The notes under the pieces are model-generated. The model saw only the letters and a program-made list of their open reading frames with translations, did not search any database and was not told the DNA's origin. Source: Buttiauxella sp. B2 (GTDB lineage Bacteria > Pseudomonadota > Gammaproteobacteria > Enterobacterales > Enterobacteriaceae). From it: a DNA stretch of 64,000 nt. Of the stretch, positions 45,108 through 53,952 are shown one piece after another. Numbering within the stretch: the first letter of the stretch is position 1; each line of letters opens with the position of its first letter. A program made the position numbers and the translations under genes. The stretch covers positions 248,001-312,000 of the forward strand of contig NZ_VEXQ01000001.1 of the NCBI RefSeq assembly GCF_006376615.1, read 5' to 3'.

Positions 45108-46643
45108 ATGGCTATTAATACTGATTCCGCCATAAAGAATTCGAAACGTCTGAGTGATGGACCTGACTGGACATTCGAGCTGCTTGATGTCTATCTCGCA
45201 GAGATAGACCGTGTTGCCAAACTCTATCGACTGGACACTTATCCTCATCAAATTGAAGTGATTACTTCCGAGCAGATGATGGACGCCTACTCAAGCGTCG
45301 GGATGCCGATTAACTATCCTCACTGGTCATTTGGTAAAAAGTTTATTGAGACGGAGCGACTTTATAAGCATGGGCAACAAGGACTGGCCTACGAAATAGT
45401 AATTAATTCCAACCCGTGTATTGCGTATCTGATGGAAGAAAACACTATCACGATGCAGGCTCTGGTTATCGCCCATGCCTGTTATGGGCATAATTCCTTC
45501 TTTAAAAATAACTATTTGTTCCGCAGTTGGACTGATGCCAGCTCGATTATTGATTACCTGATTTTCGCCCGGAAATACATTACCGAGTGCGAAGAGCGTT
45601 ATGGTGTAGACGAAGTGGAACGTCTGCTCGACTCGTGCCACGCCCTGATGAACTATGGCGTTGACCGCTATAAGCGTCCGCAAAAAATTTCGTTGCAAGA
45701 AGAGAAAGCCCGGCAAAAAAGTCGTGAGGAGTATCTGCAAAGCCAGGTGAATACGCTATGGCGTACATTGCCACGCCGTGAAGAAGAGAAAACGGTTGCT
45801 GAGGCGCGTCGTTACCCTTCTGAACCGCAAGAAAATTTGCTCTATTTTATGGAGAAAAATGCGCCGTTGTTAGAACCCTGGCAGCGTGAGATTTTGCGCA
45901 TTGTACGTAAAGTCAGCCAATATTTTTATCCGCAAAAACAGACCCAAGTGATGAACGAAGGTTGGGCGACATTCTGGCACTACACCATCCTTAATCATCT
46001 GTACGATGAAGGAAAAGTGACAGACCGCTTTATGCTGGAGTTCTTGCATAGCCACACCAATGTGGTGTTCCAGCCACCGTACAACAGCCCGTGGTACAAC
46101 GGAATCAACCCGTATGCACTCGGGTTTGCGATGTTCCAGGATATCAAACGTATTTGCCAGTCGCCAACCGAAGAAGACCGCTACTGGTTCCCGGATATCG
46201 CAGGGAAAGACTGGCTGGAGACACTGCATTTTGCGATGCGTGACTTCAAAGATGAGAGTTTTATCAGCCAGTTCCTGTCGCCGAAGCTGATGCGTGACTT
46301 CCGCTTATTTACCGTGCTGGATGACGACCGCAATAACTATCTGGAAATTGCCGCGATTCACAATGAAGAGGGCTATCGGAAGATACGTGCAGAGCTTTCT
46401 GCGCAATACAATCTGAGTAATCTGGAGCCAAACATTCAAGTCTGGAATGTCGATTTACGTGGCGATCGCTCGCTAACATTGCGTTATATCCCGCATAATC
46501 GCGCGCCCCTGGATAAAGGCCGTCGTGAAGTCCTTAAACATGTGCATCGTCTGTGGGGCTTTGACGTAGCACTTGAGCAGCAAAATGATGATGGTAGCGT
46601 TGAATTACTGGAACGTTGCCCGCCAAGGCTGAACAGTCTGTAG
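45108..46643 (+). CDS. ycgB: YcgB, SpoVR family protein
   Basis: 511 aa (E. coli 510), very close throughout, for example LAEIDRVAKLYRLDTYPHQIE, HACYGHNSFFKNNYLF and MNEGWATFWHYTILNHLYDEG (HxxxH-like and acidic residues of unknown role). The SpoVR family is linked to sporulation cortex in Bacillus and to stationary phase/RpoS in enterics; in E. coli it goes with yeaG-yeaH functionally. Molecular activity not established. Confidence 0.96.
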   Translation: MAINTDSAIKNSKRLSDGPDWTFELLDVYLAEIDRVAKLYRLDTYPHQIEVITSEQMMDAYSSVGMPINYPHWSFGKKFIETERLYKHGQQGLAYEIVINSNPCIAYLMEENTITMQALVIAHACYGHNSFFKNNYLFRSWTDASSIIDYLIFARKYITECEERYGVDEVERLLDSCHALMNYGVDRYKRPQKISLQEEKARQKSREEYLQSQVNTLWRTLPRREEEKTVAEARRYPSEPQENLLYFMEKNAPLLEPWQREILRIVRKVSQYFYPQKQTQVMNEGWATFWHYTILNHLYDEGKVTDRFMLEFLHSHTNVVFQPPYNSPWYNGINPYALGFAMFQDIKRICQSPTEEDRYWFPDIAGKDWLETLHFAMRDFKDESFISQFLSPKLMRDFRLFTVLDDDRNNYLEIAAIHNEEGYRKIRAELSAQYNLSNLEPNIQVWNVDLRGDRSLTLRYIPHNRAPLDKGRREVLKHVHRLWGFDVALEQQNDDGSVELLERCPPRLNSL

Positions 46644-46647
46644 GCAT

Positions 46648-46677
46648 AAAAAAACGCTTCCTTCGGGAAGCGTTTTT
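46648..46677. terminator. Bidirectional terminator ycgB / fadR
   Basis: AAAAACGCTTCC-TTCG-GGAAGCGTTTTT: a 12-bp stem closed by a stable UUCG loop, with A and T runs on the two sides, five bases after the ycgB stop. Confidence 0.95.
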
Positions 46678-46707
46678 CGTTTTGCAACGGGTAATAAAAA
46701 TGCCAGA

Positions 46708-47427
46708 TTAACGGCTATGCATCGCCAAATCGCCCGGTAAATTTTTCTGCATCCGATGCCAGATTTCACCACTCTCGCGCCCGTAGGTACGAACGGTATC
46801 AAACACCTGATCATGCAACCCTTGTTGGCAAATTTCTGCCAGTCGGTGATAAAAACCTAACGCCAGGCTGCGCGCTTCCGGACTAGAGAAATAATGACGT
46901 CCGATGCGGGTATACAATCCTTTCATTCCATTGAGGATTAACCCGTAAATCGGATTGCCAGAAGCAAAAGCCAGACCGCGGAAAATGCTGTAATCCAGCT
47001 TAGCAAATGCATCAGCGTGGTCTTCAACACTGTTCGCTGTAGCCAGAACTTCTTGCGCCTGGTCCGGGTGCTGACGAACAGCCGTACGAATAAAGATCGT
47101 AGCGATGTTAGTTCGCACCGACAGCAAGTTGTCAATCAATTGCGGCACGCTATCGTGATCGAGGCGCGCTAGTGTTTCCAGAATGTTTAAACCGGAGGTT
47201 TCCCAGAAGTTATTTACTTTGGTCGGTTTGCCATGCTGAATCGTTAACCAACCATCACGCGCCAGACGCTGAAGCACCTCGCGCAAAGTGGTTCGGGTCA
47301 CGCCAATGAGCTCGGATAATTCGCGTTCAGCCGGAAGAATTGTTCCAGGTGCGAAGCGGTTATTCCAGATACTCTCGATAATGTATTCTTCCGCGAAACC
47401 CGCTGGGCTCTGCGCCTTAATGACCAT
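46708..47427 (-). CDS. fadR: FadR, fatty-acid metabolism regulator
   Basis: 239 aa, the E. coli length. GntR HTH at the N-terminus ([20 protein letters not shown], with [16 protein letters not shown] wing), then the FadR-specific acyl-CoA-binding domain. Represses fad genes and activates fabA/fabB; released by long-chain acyl-CoA. A matching FadR site is found upstream of fadD in this same window. Confidence 0.97.
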   Translation of the reverse strand: MVIKAQSPAGFAEEYIIESIWNNRFAPGTILPAERELSELIGVTRTTLREVLQRLARDGWLTIQHGKPTKVNNFWETSGLNILETLARLDHDSVPQLIDNLLSVRTNIATIFIRTAVRQHPDQAQEVLATANSVEDHADAFAKLDYSIFRGLAFASGNPIYGLILNGMKGLYTRIGRHYFSSPEARSLALGFYHRLAEICQQGLHDQVFDTVRTYGRESGEIWHRMQKNLPGDLAMHSR

Positions 47428-47632
47428 AGTATGCTTTCCATTACACAGGTTTTGCTAAAGAGACTCATCATACCAGATGCCATGCGGCGCAGGTAGCGGC
47501 GACAAGTATCAAATATGGAATCGTGGTTTAATTTTGCATGAAATCACACAACCAAAGATTTTCCGATGCTTTGATTGATATAATATGCACGAGTCACCTG
47601 AAAACCACTTAATGGAGAATGAAAATTCAACG

Positions 47633-49198
47633 ATGGAAATGTCTACCGGACGTGCGCTTTTTCGCAACTTTTTAGGTCAATCACCGAGTTGGTATAAACT
47701 GACTTTGCTGACTTTTTTAGTGATAAACCCATTAGTTTTTTGGTTTGTAAGCCCGTTTATCGCAGGCTGGATGTTGGTGGCAGAGTTTATTTTTACTCTC
47801 GCCATGGCTTTGAAGTGTTATCCGTTACTGCCAGGCGGCCTACTGGCCATTGAGGCGGTGTTCGTCGGTATGACGACCCCCGATCATGTGCGTGAAGAAA
47901 TTGCCGGAAATCTAGAAGTACTGCTGTTACTGATCTTTATGGTGGCGGGTATCTACTTCATGAAACAACTTCTGCTGCTAGTCTTTACCAAGCTCCTGCT
48001 GGGTATTCGCTCGAAGATTTTACTGTCACTCTCTTTCTGTCTCGCAGCCGCATTTTTGTCAGCGTTTCTGGATGCCCTTACTGTCGTCGCGGTAGTGATT
48101 AGCGTAGCAGTAGGCTTTTACGATATCTATCACCGCGTCGCGTCTACAGGCGAACTTGAAGATGATATTCAGGATGACACGAATTTTGATTCAGACAATC
48201 GCGGTACGCTTGAACAATTTCGCGCTTTTTTACGTAGCCTAATGATGCATGCGGGTGTCGGTACTGCACTTGGCGGCGTGATGACGATGGTCGGTGAACC
48301 ACAAAACCTGATCATTGCGAAAAATGCCGGTTGGCATTTTGGCGATTTCTTCCTGCGTATGGCTCCCGTTACTATTCCGGTGCTGATTTGTGGATTACTC
48401 ACCTGCATGTTGCTGGAATCCACTAAGATCCTTGGTTACGGTGAAAAACTGCCTGAGAAAGTACGTGGCATTTTGCAAGACTACGATACCAAAAGTGCCC
48501 AAAAGCGAACCCGACAGGATCGCGTTAAGCTGGTAGTTCAGGCGTTAATCGGTGCCTGGCTAGTGGTAGCACTAGCGCTGCATTTGGCCGAGGTTGGGTT
48601 AATCGGTCTGTCGGTTATTATCTTCGCTACCGCTCTGTGCGGGGTGACTGATGAGCATCAGATTGGTAAAGCATTTACCGAAGCTCTGCCATTCACCGCC
48701 CTGCTGACTGTATTTTTTGCAGTTGTTGCTGTAATTATCGACCAGCATCTGTTTACACCAGTCATTCAGTTTGTACTGCAAGCCGAACCCCATTCACAGT
48801 TGGCATTGTTCTATTTGTTCAACGGTATTTTATCGTCAATTTCCGATAACGTGTTTGTCGGCACCGTTTACATTAACGAAGCGAAAACTGCGCTCACCAA
48901 TGGGATTATCGATCTCAAACAATTTGAGTTGCTGGCAGTGGCGATTAACACCGGAACCAACCTGCCGTCTGTTGCTACACCTAATGGCCAGGCTGCGTTC
49001 TTATTCTTACTCACCTCAGCACTCGCGCCTCTGATTCGTTTGTCTTATGGCCGTATGGTTCTGATGGCATTGCCGTATACATTTGTACTGACTCTCGTCG
49101 GCTTGTTGGGCGTTGAATATACTCTCGTCCCAGCGACTGAATGGATGGTGCATTCAGGGTGGATTTCTTCACCCGTGATGAGTGTAATACCGCATTAA
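47633..49198 (+). CDS. nhaB: NhaB, Na+/H+ antiporter
   Basis: About 521 aa from the ATG at 47633, the family start (E. coli 513 aa); in-frame ATGs at 47585 and 47612 would add 16 or 7 residues. About 12 membrane segments; characteristic [32 protein letters not shown] and [20 protein letters not shown]. Exports sodium using the proton gradient in the inner membrane. Divergent from fadR and followed by dsbB, as in E. coli. Confidence 0.96.
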   Translation: MEMSTGRALFRNFLGQSPSWYKLTLLTFLVINPLVFWFVSPFIAGWMLVAEFIFTLAMALKCYPLLPGGLLAIEAVFVGMTTPDHVREEIAGNLEVLLLLIFMVAGIYFMKQLLLLVFTKLLLGIRSKILLSLSFCLAAAFLSAFLDALTVVAVVISVAVGFYDIYHRVASTGELEDDIQDDTNFDSDNRGTLEQFRAFLRSLMMHAGVGTALGGVMTMVGEPQNLIIAKNAGWHFGDFFLRMAPVTIPVLICGLLTCMLLESTKILGYGEKLPEKVRGILQDYDTKSAQKRTRQDRVKLVVQALIGAWLVVALALHLAEVGLIGLSVIIFATALCGVTDEHQIGKAFTEALPFTALLTVFFAVVAVIIDQHLFTPVIQFVLQAEPHSQLALFYLFNGILSSISDNVFVGTVYINEAKTALTNGIIDLKQFELLAVAINTGTNLPSVATPNGQAAFLFLLTSALAPLIRLSYGRMVLMALPYTFVLTLVGLLGVEYTLVPATEWMVHSGWISSPVMSVIPH

Positions 49199-49341
49199 GT
49201 TAAATTAACGGGCAGCTTGCTGCTCGTTTGCTTTTTTGTCTGATAAACATCCGATTAGCGCGTTATTTTGATGTGCCTACTAGCGCAGAAATCGAATTCG
49301 TTTACACTGCCGACTATACGCATGTTGCAGGGAAACTGATT

Positions 49342-49875
49342 ATGTTGCGATATTTAAACCAATGCTCTCGCGGGCGCGGTGCCTGGCTTCTTCTGGCAAT
49401 CACTGCCTTTGCTCTGGAAATGGTAGCATTGTGGTTCCAGCACGTGATGATGCTGAAACCTTGTGTGATGTGTATTTATGAACGTTGTGCACTGTTTGGC
49501 GTTATGGGTGCAGGAATTGTCGGTGCAATTGCACCAAAAACACCGTTGCGTTACGCAGGAATTGCGTTGTGGCTTTATAGCGCCGGGAAAGGCCTGCAGT
49601 TGGCATGGGAACATACTATGCTTCAACTCCACCCATCACCTTTTGTGACCTGTGATTTTGCCGCACGTTTCCCAAGCTGGTTGCCGCTGGATAAGTGGCT
49701 TCCGCAAGTGTTTGTGGCAACCGGTGACTGTTCCGTACGCCAGTGGGAATTCCTGTCGTTGGACATGGTGCAATGGTTAGTTGGGGTATTTGCCGTGTTC
49801 CTGCTTATTGCCGTATTGGTGTTGATTGCTCAGCCTTTCAAACCCAAACGCCGTGATCTGTTCGGTCGTTTCTAA
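49342..49875 (+). CDS. dsbB: DsbB, inner-membrane disulfide oxidase
   Basis: 177 aa (E. coli 176). Four membrane helices; the first redox pair is in [11 protein letters not shown] and the second pair is the Cys of [10 protein letters not shown] and of [10 protein letters not shown]. Reoxidises DsbA and passes electrons to quinones. The ATG at 49342 is taken from the family N-terminus ([17 protein letters not shown]); 38 in-frame codons upstream are not part of the protein. Confidence 0.96.
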   Translation: MLRYLNQCSRGRGAWLLLAITAFALEMVALWFQHVMMLKPCVMCIYERCALFGVMGAGIVGAIAPKTPLRYAGIALWLYSAGKGLQLAWEHTMLQLHPSPFVTCDFAARFPSWLPLDKWLPQVFVATGDCSVRQWEFLSLDMVQWLVGVFAVFLLIAVLVLIAQPFKPKRRDLFGRF

Positions 49876-49896
49876 CAGCACTTCGAGACAAAAGTA

Positions 49897-49927
49897 AAAG
49901 GCCGCTAACTTTCGTTAGCGGCCTTTT
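49897..49927. terminator. Bidirectional terminator dsbB / DUF333 gene
   Basis: AAAGGCCGCTAAC-TTTC-GTTAGCGGCCTTT followed by TTG; A and T runs on either side, in the gap between converging genes. Confidence 0.93.
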
Positions 49928-49929
49928 TG

Positions 49930-50169
49930 TTATTTGTGGTCACGACGATAAAGTTTCCACTCATCGATTCGTTCACCACCAGGCAGTATGCAGTCAGCAC
50001 TTTCGCCTTGCGTTGTAGTGACTTTTACTGAATGCCCACCTTTTTCTTTGCAGTAAACTGCTGCAGGATTCGGCATGCCGATAACCTTCGGGGGTTCAGG
50101 TGCAGTAAGTTCACTACTTGCGCAACCACTTAGCATCAACACTCCGAGCAGTAACATTGTTTTTTTCAT
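49930..50169 (-). CDS. DUF333 lipoprotein
   Basis: 79 aa. Signal peptide and lipobox MLSGC (Cys16), then a DUF333 domain (NPAAVYCKEKGGHSVKV, ADCILPGGERIDEWKLYRR). GGAGG before the ATG at 50169 decides the start against a 17-codon longer reading. DUF333 proteins, such as E. coli YoaF, are small cell-envelope proteins of unknown function, often in stress loci. Converges on dsbB. Confidence 0.9.
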   Translation of the reverse strand: MKKTMLLLGVLMLSGCASSELTAPEPPKVIGMPNPAAVYCKEKGGHSVKVTTTQGESADCILPGGERIDEWKLYRRDHK

Positions 50170-50232
50170 TATTCCTCCGGTCAGGAGGTGAATGTTAAAG
50201 CGTGAGAGCGGTGAAAGCAAAGATATGAGGCG

Positions 50233-50415
50233 TTAGCGGGCTGCTACGTTTACGTGATTTTGATGAATCGCATTCATCGAACGATGTAGGGCATGCATCC
50301 CTGATTTACAGAAGATACAAACAGCGCCATGGGGATTTGTTTCTCGGACATCGTATGGGGAGGTGCGATACTGTGAACCGCCGCATGACGGACACTTAAA
50401 TGTTAAATACTGGAT
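50233..50415 (-). CDS. ymcF: YmcF-like small zinc-ribbon protein with apparent ATC start
   Basis: 60-codon frame ending TAA. The product has two knuckles, CPSC (8-11) and CIFC (33-36), and the phrase SQYRTSPYDV...NPHGA, which match the YmcF/YnfQ cold-shock small-protein group as I remember it. The frame is closed upstream by TAG only three codons before the proposed start, and there is no ATG, GTG or TTG before the first knuckle. The best start is ATC at 50415, preceded at 5 bases by GAGTAGG. E. coli YmcF/YnfQ are, to my recollection, also reported to start at a non-ATG codon. CGTACAAAGA about 50 bp upstream resembles a cold box. Confidence 0.7.
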   Translation of the reverse strand: MQYLTFKCPSCGGSQYRTSPYDVRETNPHGAVCIFCKSGMHALHRSMNAIHQNHVNVAAR

Positions 50416-50517
50416 AAAAACCTACTCTTATTTATTATTGAAAGAACAACGTATCATAAAGATTTGTCTTTGTACGATTTATTTTCGTACTCTTTCATAA
50501 TGCTGGTGGTTTAGTCT

Positions 50518-50549
50518 GCCCACTCAGGTTTGTTGAGGATAGGCTCCTG
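50518..50549. repeat. Direct repeat / putative att copy (fossil ycgN 3' end)
   Basis: 32 bp identical at 29 positions to 54148-54179, the 3' end of ycgN. Read on the minus strand it encodes ILNKPEWAD and a stop (at 50511), the same ending as YcgN. It is therefore the displaced original end of ycgN, left behind when a phage integrated there. Confidence 0.85.
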
Positions 50550-50739
50550 TTACTAACGGGGTTGTGATGAAGTGAGATGCAAGTGGGCATATAGCCATAC
50601 GAATCGTATCCCTTCAGTGGTTTTGAATTGTTTCGCGCTAATTTTTTGCTCCCTATATACCCCATTCGTTTTTCGTAGATCCCCTGCTCTCCCCAGGAAA
50701 TCATGTAGCTCTATACTTTCAGTTCAACTGGAGGTGCCT

Positions 50740-50814
50740 ATGTGCGGACGTTTTACTCAAATTGAATCCCGTGATGACTATCTGGCTGCAATCAGCCGTC
50801 TGGCTTCAGTATGA
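50740..50814 (+). pseudogene. Truncated SRAP (YedK/HMCES-like) gene, N-terminal stub
   Basis: 24 codons starting MCGRFTQ, the invariant N-terminus of SRAP proteins, whose Cys2 forms the crosslink to abasic sites in single-stranded DNA. It is followed by DDYLAAI as in the family, then a stop. A strong GGAGG precedes the ATG. The other ~200 residues are gone: the downstream sequence shows no SRAP motifs in any frame I read. SRAP genes are common phage cargo. Confidence 0.75.
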
Positions 50815-50990
50815 TGCTAATGCTCATTTTGACTAAACTATCCGCCATACCGTTACTTTCAGGGTTGTCACCTCTGTTGCCTCCGGATCCACACTCAGCA
50901 CTTTTTGCAATAAGTCCAGTAGCACGTTCTGGTATGAATTAATCAGGCAAATGGGATTGATGTATAAAATTATGCTTAAGGATGGTCATA

Positions 50991-51182
50991 ATGAGAGATG
51001 ACGTGTTACATGTTGCCAGTATGGATGAAATTGTCAGGGAGTACCTTAGCCAACACCAGAGTGGCGATATATCGTATCAGCTGGCGCTTGAGTCTGCTGT
51101 CGTGGAACTTAGCCAAAAAAACAGAGAAATGAAAGCGCGCCTGATGGAATATTATCTGGTTCATAGCGCTAGAACTAGTTAA
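50991..51182 (+). CDS. Small protein of unknown function (63 aa)
   Basis: Starts at ATG 50991 with AAGGA eight bases before it; an ATG at 50982 would add three residues. Acidic, helical-looking sequence (MDEIVREYLSQHQSGD, LESAVVELSQKNREMKARL) with no membrane segment. The pattern is faintly like the small AriR/YcgZ-type connectors, but too weak to claim. Its stop overlaps the ribosome site of the next small gene, so the two are coupled. Confidence 0.55.
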   Translation: MRDDVLHVASMDEIVREYLSQHQSGDISYQLALESAVVELSQKNREMKARLMEYYLVHSARTS

Positions 51183-51191
51183 GGAGTCAGC

Positions 51192-51278
51192 ATGAAGTGG
51201 AATAAACATCTGCCGATACGAAACCTTATCCTACTGGTTATAATAGCCTCAGCTATTATCTGGCTTTTTTTACCCTGA
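51192..51278 (+). CDS. Single-span membrane microprotein (28 aa)
   Basis: ATG at 51192 preceded by AAGGAG at an ideal distance. A basic N-terminus (MKWNKHLPIR) is followed by one hydrophobic helix (NLILLVIIASAIIWLFLP) to the end. It lies 9 bp after the 63-aa gene and is followed by a hairpin. The form suits a small membrane regulator, a phage-encoded toxin or a lysis helper; no family recognised. The ribosome site and position make it a credible real gene despite its size. Confidence 0.55.
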   Translation: MKWNKHLPIRNLILLVIIASAIIWLFLP

Positions 51279-51305
51279 TACCGAATATCCCCTTAACAAA
51301 GGGTA

Positions 51306-51330
51306 AAGGCCATCTGTTTAAGATGGCCTT
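51306..51330 (+). terminator. Hairpin after the microprotein gene
   Basis: AAGGCCATCT-GTTTA-AGATGGCCTT forms a 10-bp stem 27 bp after the stop of the 28-aa gene. No U-run follows, so it is a weak terminator or 3'-end stabiliser. Confidence 0.5.
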
Positions 51331-51502
51331 ATGGTGATTCGTAAAAGGTTCCTATGCAGCTGGCTTTTGTGATCACACTGGTTCGGCTGGGTCGATTTTT
51401 GTCAGCTCGTAGCGATAGATTCTGAAATTGGCCTGCCCCTAGGATTAGATAGAACGCTCAGTGAATAATATCGGATCCTTCACTCTCAGAATTGCCCTTT
51501 CT

Positions 51503-51838
51503 TCAGCCCGCTGCAAACTCAAAGAGCGTCAGATAACTCAGCGTGGAGTGTGGGCGACACTCGTTATAATCTTTACGCCATTCACTGATGATTTTCCTGG
51601 CATGGATGATATCGCTAAACCAATGTTCATTCAGGCATTCATCACGAAAGCGTCCGTTAAAATTCATTCTGTGTCGGCTTGCCGGGCTGGATAAGCCGCA
51701 GCTCCACGCCATGCTCATAAGCCCACTGGTCAAGCGCTCTGCAGGCACGACATTGCGGCAGAGTTCACGGGCAGAAACCCCGGCTTCAGCCTCGCGGAGA
51801 ATACTGATGATCAGTTGGTTGGAAAAACGCTTCTTCAT
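51503..51838 (-). pseudogene. Internally deleted IS3-family transposase
   Basis: 111-codon frame that joins the first ~27 residues of an IS3-type OrfA (MKKRFSNQLIISILREAEAG, VSARELC) to the last ~70 of OrfB (FNGRFRDECLNEHWFSD, RKIISEWRKDYNECRPHSTL, FEFAAG). The middle, with most of the DDE domain, is deleted, and the stretch before FNGRF is out of frame. Inverted ends were not identified with confidence. Not capable of transposition. Confidence 0.85.
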
Positions 51839-52013
51839 CGGGATGTCCTCGTGTGGCTTATGAAGTCATTACTAACATCGGGGTGTACTAATCAACGGGG
51901 AGCTGGTCACACACTCAGTGTGTCTATGCTAAAAATCGTATTGGCCATCGTCGTAAATCAGAATTTTATAAATTGCTATACTTTAATAGCCACACACTTA
52001 CTGAGTGTTAGCC

Positions 52014-52289
52014 ATGAAACTATCACGATCTTCTTCATGTATCGTCCTCGCGTTGCTTTGCATAGCTTCATCTTATGTAGCAGCAAACTCTCTGCATACG
52101 CAGGCCGAGAGAGAAAGTGAATTAAGCGCCTCCCTTGTGGTTGGCCATGGTGTGACAATGGGGAGACATGATGACTTTGGTTTTGAAGACCACCTGTTCA
52201 ACCCCGGCAGGCCTGGAGCTGAGTTCTTTCAGGACAACCCAGCCCGACCAGGGTCTGGATTCATGCTAAATCAACCCATCCGCAGATGA
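52014..52289 (+). CDS. Small secreted protein of unknown function
   Basis: 91 aa from the ATG at 52014. Signal peptide (MKLSRSSSCIVLALLCIASS, cleavage near VAANS, residue 26). The mature part is short, Gly/Pro/Phe-rich, with repeated NPGRPG / NPARPGSG segments and no cysteine. Weak ribosome site (GAGTG). It lies within the prophage remnant. Family not recognised; it could be a phage-borne lysogenic-conversion gene. Confidence 0.5.
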   Translation: MKLSRSSSCIVLALLCIASSYVAANSLHTQAERESELSASLVVGHGVTMGRHDDFGFEDHLFNPGRPGAEFFQDNPARPGSGFMLNQPIRR

Positions 52290-52415
52290 GCTTTGTAGTG
52301 AAGAGCCGTTGTGAAAGTGGCTCTCGGAGAGTGAAATACTCCTGTTCAATGATTTTTGAACCATACTTACCACAGACATATTCACTTTCTGGTTTATCCA
52401 AAATAGGAGATATGT

Positions 52416-52619
52416 ATGCAGTTAGTTGGTGATAGGTCTTTTGTGTCTTCCCGGGATTTAGATTTTCTTGCATTCAGCTTTGCCCGGATGCGCTCTCTGG
52501 GTAGATATCTTTGCACGGATGCAATAACAGGAAATATGGACGAAGATTGCAGAGCGAGGTTCCTGCGGCATTATGCGAATTGCTATGAACAGCTACAGGA
52601 AAACACAAAAAAAATGTAA
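52416..52619 (+). CDS. Small protein of unknown function (67 aa)
   Basis: ATG at 52416 with AGGAG seven bases upstream. The product is helical and Arg/Phe-rich (DLDFLAFSFARMRSLGR, EDCRARFLRHYANCYEQL) with three cysteines and no membrane helix. Intact in an otherwise decayed prophage, which argues for a recent or selected gene. Family not recognised. Confidence 0.5.
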   Translation: MQLVGDRSFVSSRDLDFLAFSFARMRSLGRYLCTDAITGNMDEDCRARFLRHYANCYEQLQENTKKM

Positions 52620-52657
52620 TCATTAGCCGGGTGGCGACAGCTACCCGGCCCCGCCGT

Positions 52658-52846
52658 TTACAACAGCGCTTTGTACCAGGCTTGCCAGCGATAGATGTTG
52701 AGCCGCAATTCCCTTACGCACTCAGCAGTTTCTTTGTCGGCTATTAGCTCGCCGTCAGAGTCTGCGGCCGCATTACTTATTCGGCACGGTGGCGTCATCA
52801 AATCCTGCGATATTATTGGCAACGAGCACATTGATGTGATCAACAT
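52658..52846 (-). pseudogene. Rz1-like outer-membrane spanin remnant
   Basis: 62 codons ending DSDGELIADKETAECVRELR and RWQAWYKALL, the layout of phage Rz1 lipoprotein C-termini. Upstream in frame lies a hydrophobic stretch (GVWAGVLMLITSMCS) like a lipoprotein signal, but the cysteine is preceded by Met rather than a small residue and the original start is lost behind a TAG. It follows the broken endolysin gene, the position expected for Rz/Rz1; the embedding Rz frame is mostly deleted. Confidence 0.45.
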
Positions 52847-52914
52847 GAGAACGCCGGCCCATACCCCAAGAGCAGGTGATAATCGTGGTCTGAAGCGGGA
52901 ACGCTAATACTGCT

Positions 52915-53195
52915 TCACTTTTGCCCCCATATGCAGGCCGTATGCTCGGCTTCGCGCCGTGTCATCAGGCCTTTACACTGCACACCGCCAGCGAACGTCC
53001 AGCGCCGACGTTATAAGTGAATGAGTAGAAGGTGGCGCGGGTCGGCTCAAGAACAGGAACTTTAATCAGCGGGTCAATCGCAGCGGCTAGCTTCTTCAGG
53101 CCATCTGCATTACCCAGCATCACACCAGCCAGTGAGATAGCGCTGGCACCGCCAACAATGGCAGCAGCCAACTTATTTCTCATTGCCGGATTCAT
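52915..53195 (-). pseudogene. Phage SAR endolysin remnant
   Basis: Starts like P21-type signal-anchor endolysins (MNPAMRNKLAAAIVGGASAI, then NADGL), but the segment with the catalytic Glu (EGRRYxxY...) is deleted. Reading continues at [26 protein letters not shown], then loses frame. The true C-terminus is still readable in another frame ([19 protein letters not shown], stop at 52915). At least one internal deletion and one frameshift; no active lysozyme can be made. Confidence 0.8.
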
Positions 53196-53387
53196 TCTCG
53201 CTCCGGTCGTTTCGGTTATCTTCGCGGATACAGAAATAGAGATTGGTTAAATAGATCAGCACAGCCACGACTATACCGACCAGCACGCCGATGGCATTCC
53301 ACTACTCCTGGCTATATGCATTAAGTTGCCGTACAGGATGTTCCCGGCAGAAGCGCCATAATCGGCACCTGTCGTTATCTTTTCCAT
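53173..53387 (-). pseudogene. Phage class II holin remnant
   Basis: Begins MEKITTGADYGASAG as in lambdoid S-type holins (MEKITTG...), then shifts frame. The second half is readable as WNAIGVLVGIVVAVLIYLTN and LYFCIREDNRNDRSE after an in-frame TAG. It overlaps the endolysin start by about 20 bp, the usual S-R overlap. Non-functional because of frameshift and stop. Confidence 0.7.
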
Positions 53388-53540
53388 ACGGTAAATACTC
53401 TCGCCTCTCCTGATTGCAGATGCGGGGTAATGGGCATAAAAAAAACCGGCTAATGCCGAGGCTATGCATAAAGGATTTCCGGTCTTTCCAGGTCAATTAA
53501 GGAGCCTCACTCAGGGCATCCAGGTGAGTAAGATTCGTGC

Positions 53541-53903
53541 TTATTTATTCGGTTCGAACAGCAATCTCGTTGTCTCGGGGTCAACAGCTCCGCTGCGCTT
53601 TCCATCCACGCCGTAATAACGATCTTTGCGGCATAGCTTTTCCTTTACATCACAGAAAATGCCATTAGCGAAAGTGAATTCACTGTGGTCAAAATCCCCC
53701 TGAGACATCAGTTGCTGGCTTCTTTTTTTGTCTAAATATTTTTCGGTAAGCAATGCCGAAATACCACTCTTATCAGCGCAAACATATTTATCACACACAA
53801 CACCAGGCGCGGGAGATTGTAGTTTCTGTTTTGCTTTGGCCGCATGGGCGGTAGTTGTAACAAAAGCCAAGGATAACATTAGTACAATCAGTGAATTATT
53901 CAT
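53541..53903 (-). CDS. ycgJ: YcgJ-family secreted protein
   Basis: 120 aa from ATG 53903 (AAGG seven bases before it; an ATG four codons upstream has no ribosome site). Signal peptide to about TAHA (residue 20). Mature part with four cysteines (VVCDKYVCADKSG, FCDVKEKLCRKDRYYG), probably two disulfides, and FANGIFCDVKEKLC plus DPETTRLLF typical of the YcgJ family. Intact, unlike the neighbouring phage genes. Function unknown. Assigned from remembered similarity. Confidence 0.7.
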   Translation of the reverse strand: MNNSLIVLMLSLAFVTTTAHAAKAKQKLQSPAPGVVCDKYVCADKSGISALLTEKYLDKKRSQQLMSQGDFDHSEFTFANGIFCDVKEKLCRKDRYYGVDGKRSGAVDPETTRLLFEPNK

Positions 53904-53952
53904 TGTTACCTTCATTTGATCGGAATTTTTAGCGGTCAGTCGGTATCGAACC

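Noticed and set aside
51361-51440. Minus-strand stretch reading NFRIYRYELTKIDPAEPV, possibly the end of a phage gene
   Set aside because: Only about 18 readable residues followed by a stop, with no start or recognisable family; too little to call even as a pseudogene.
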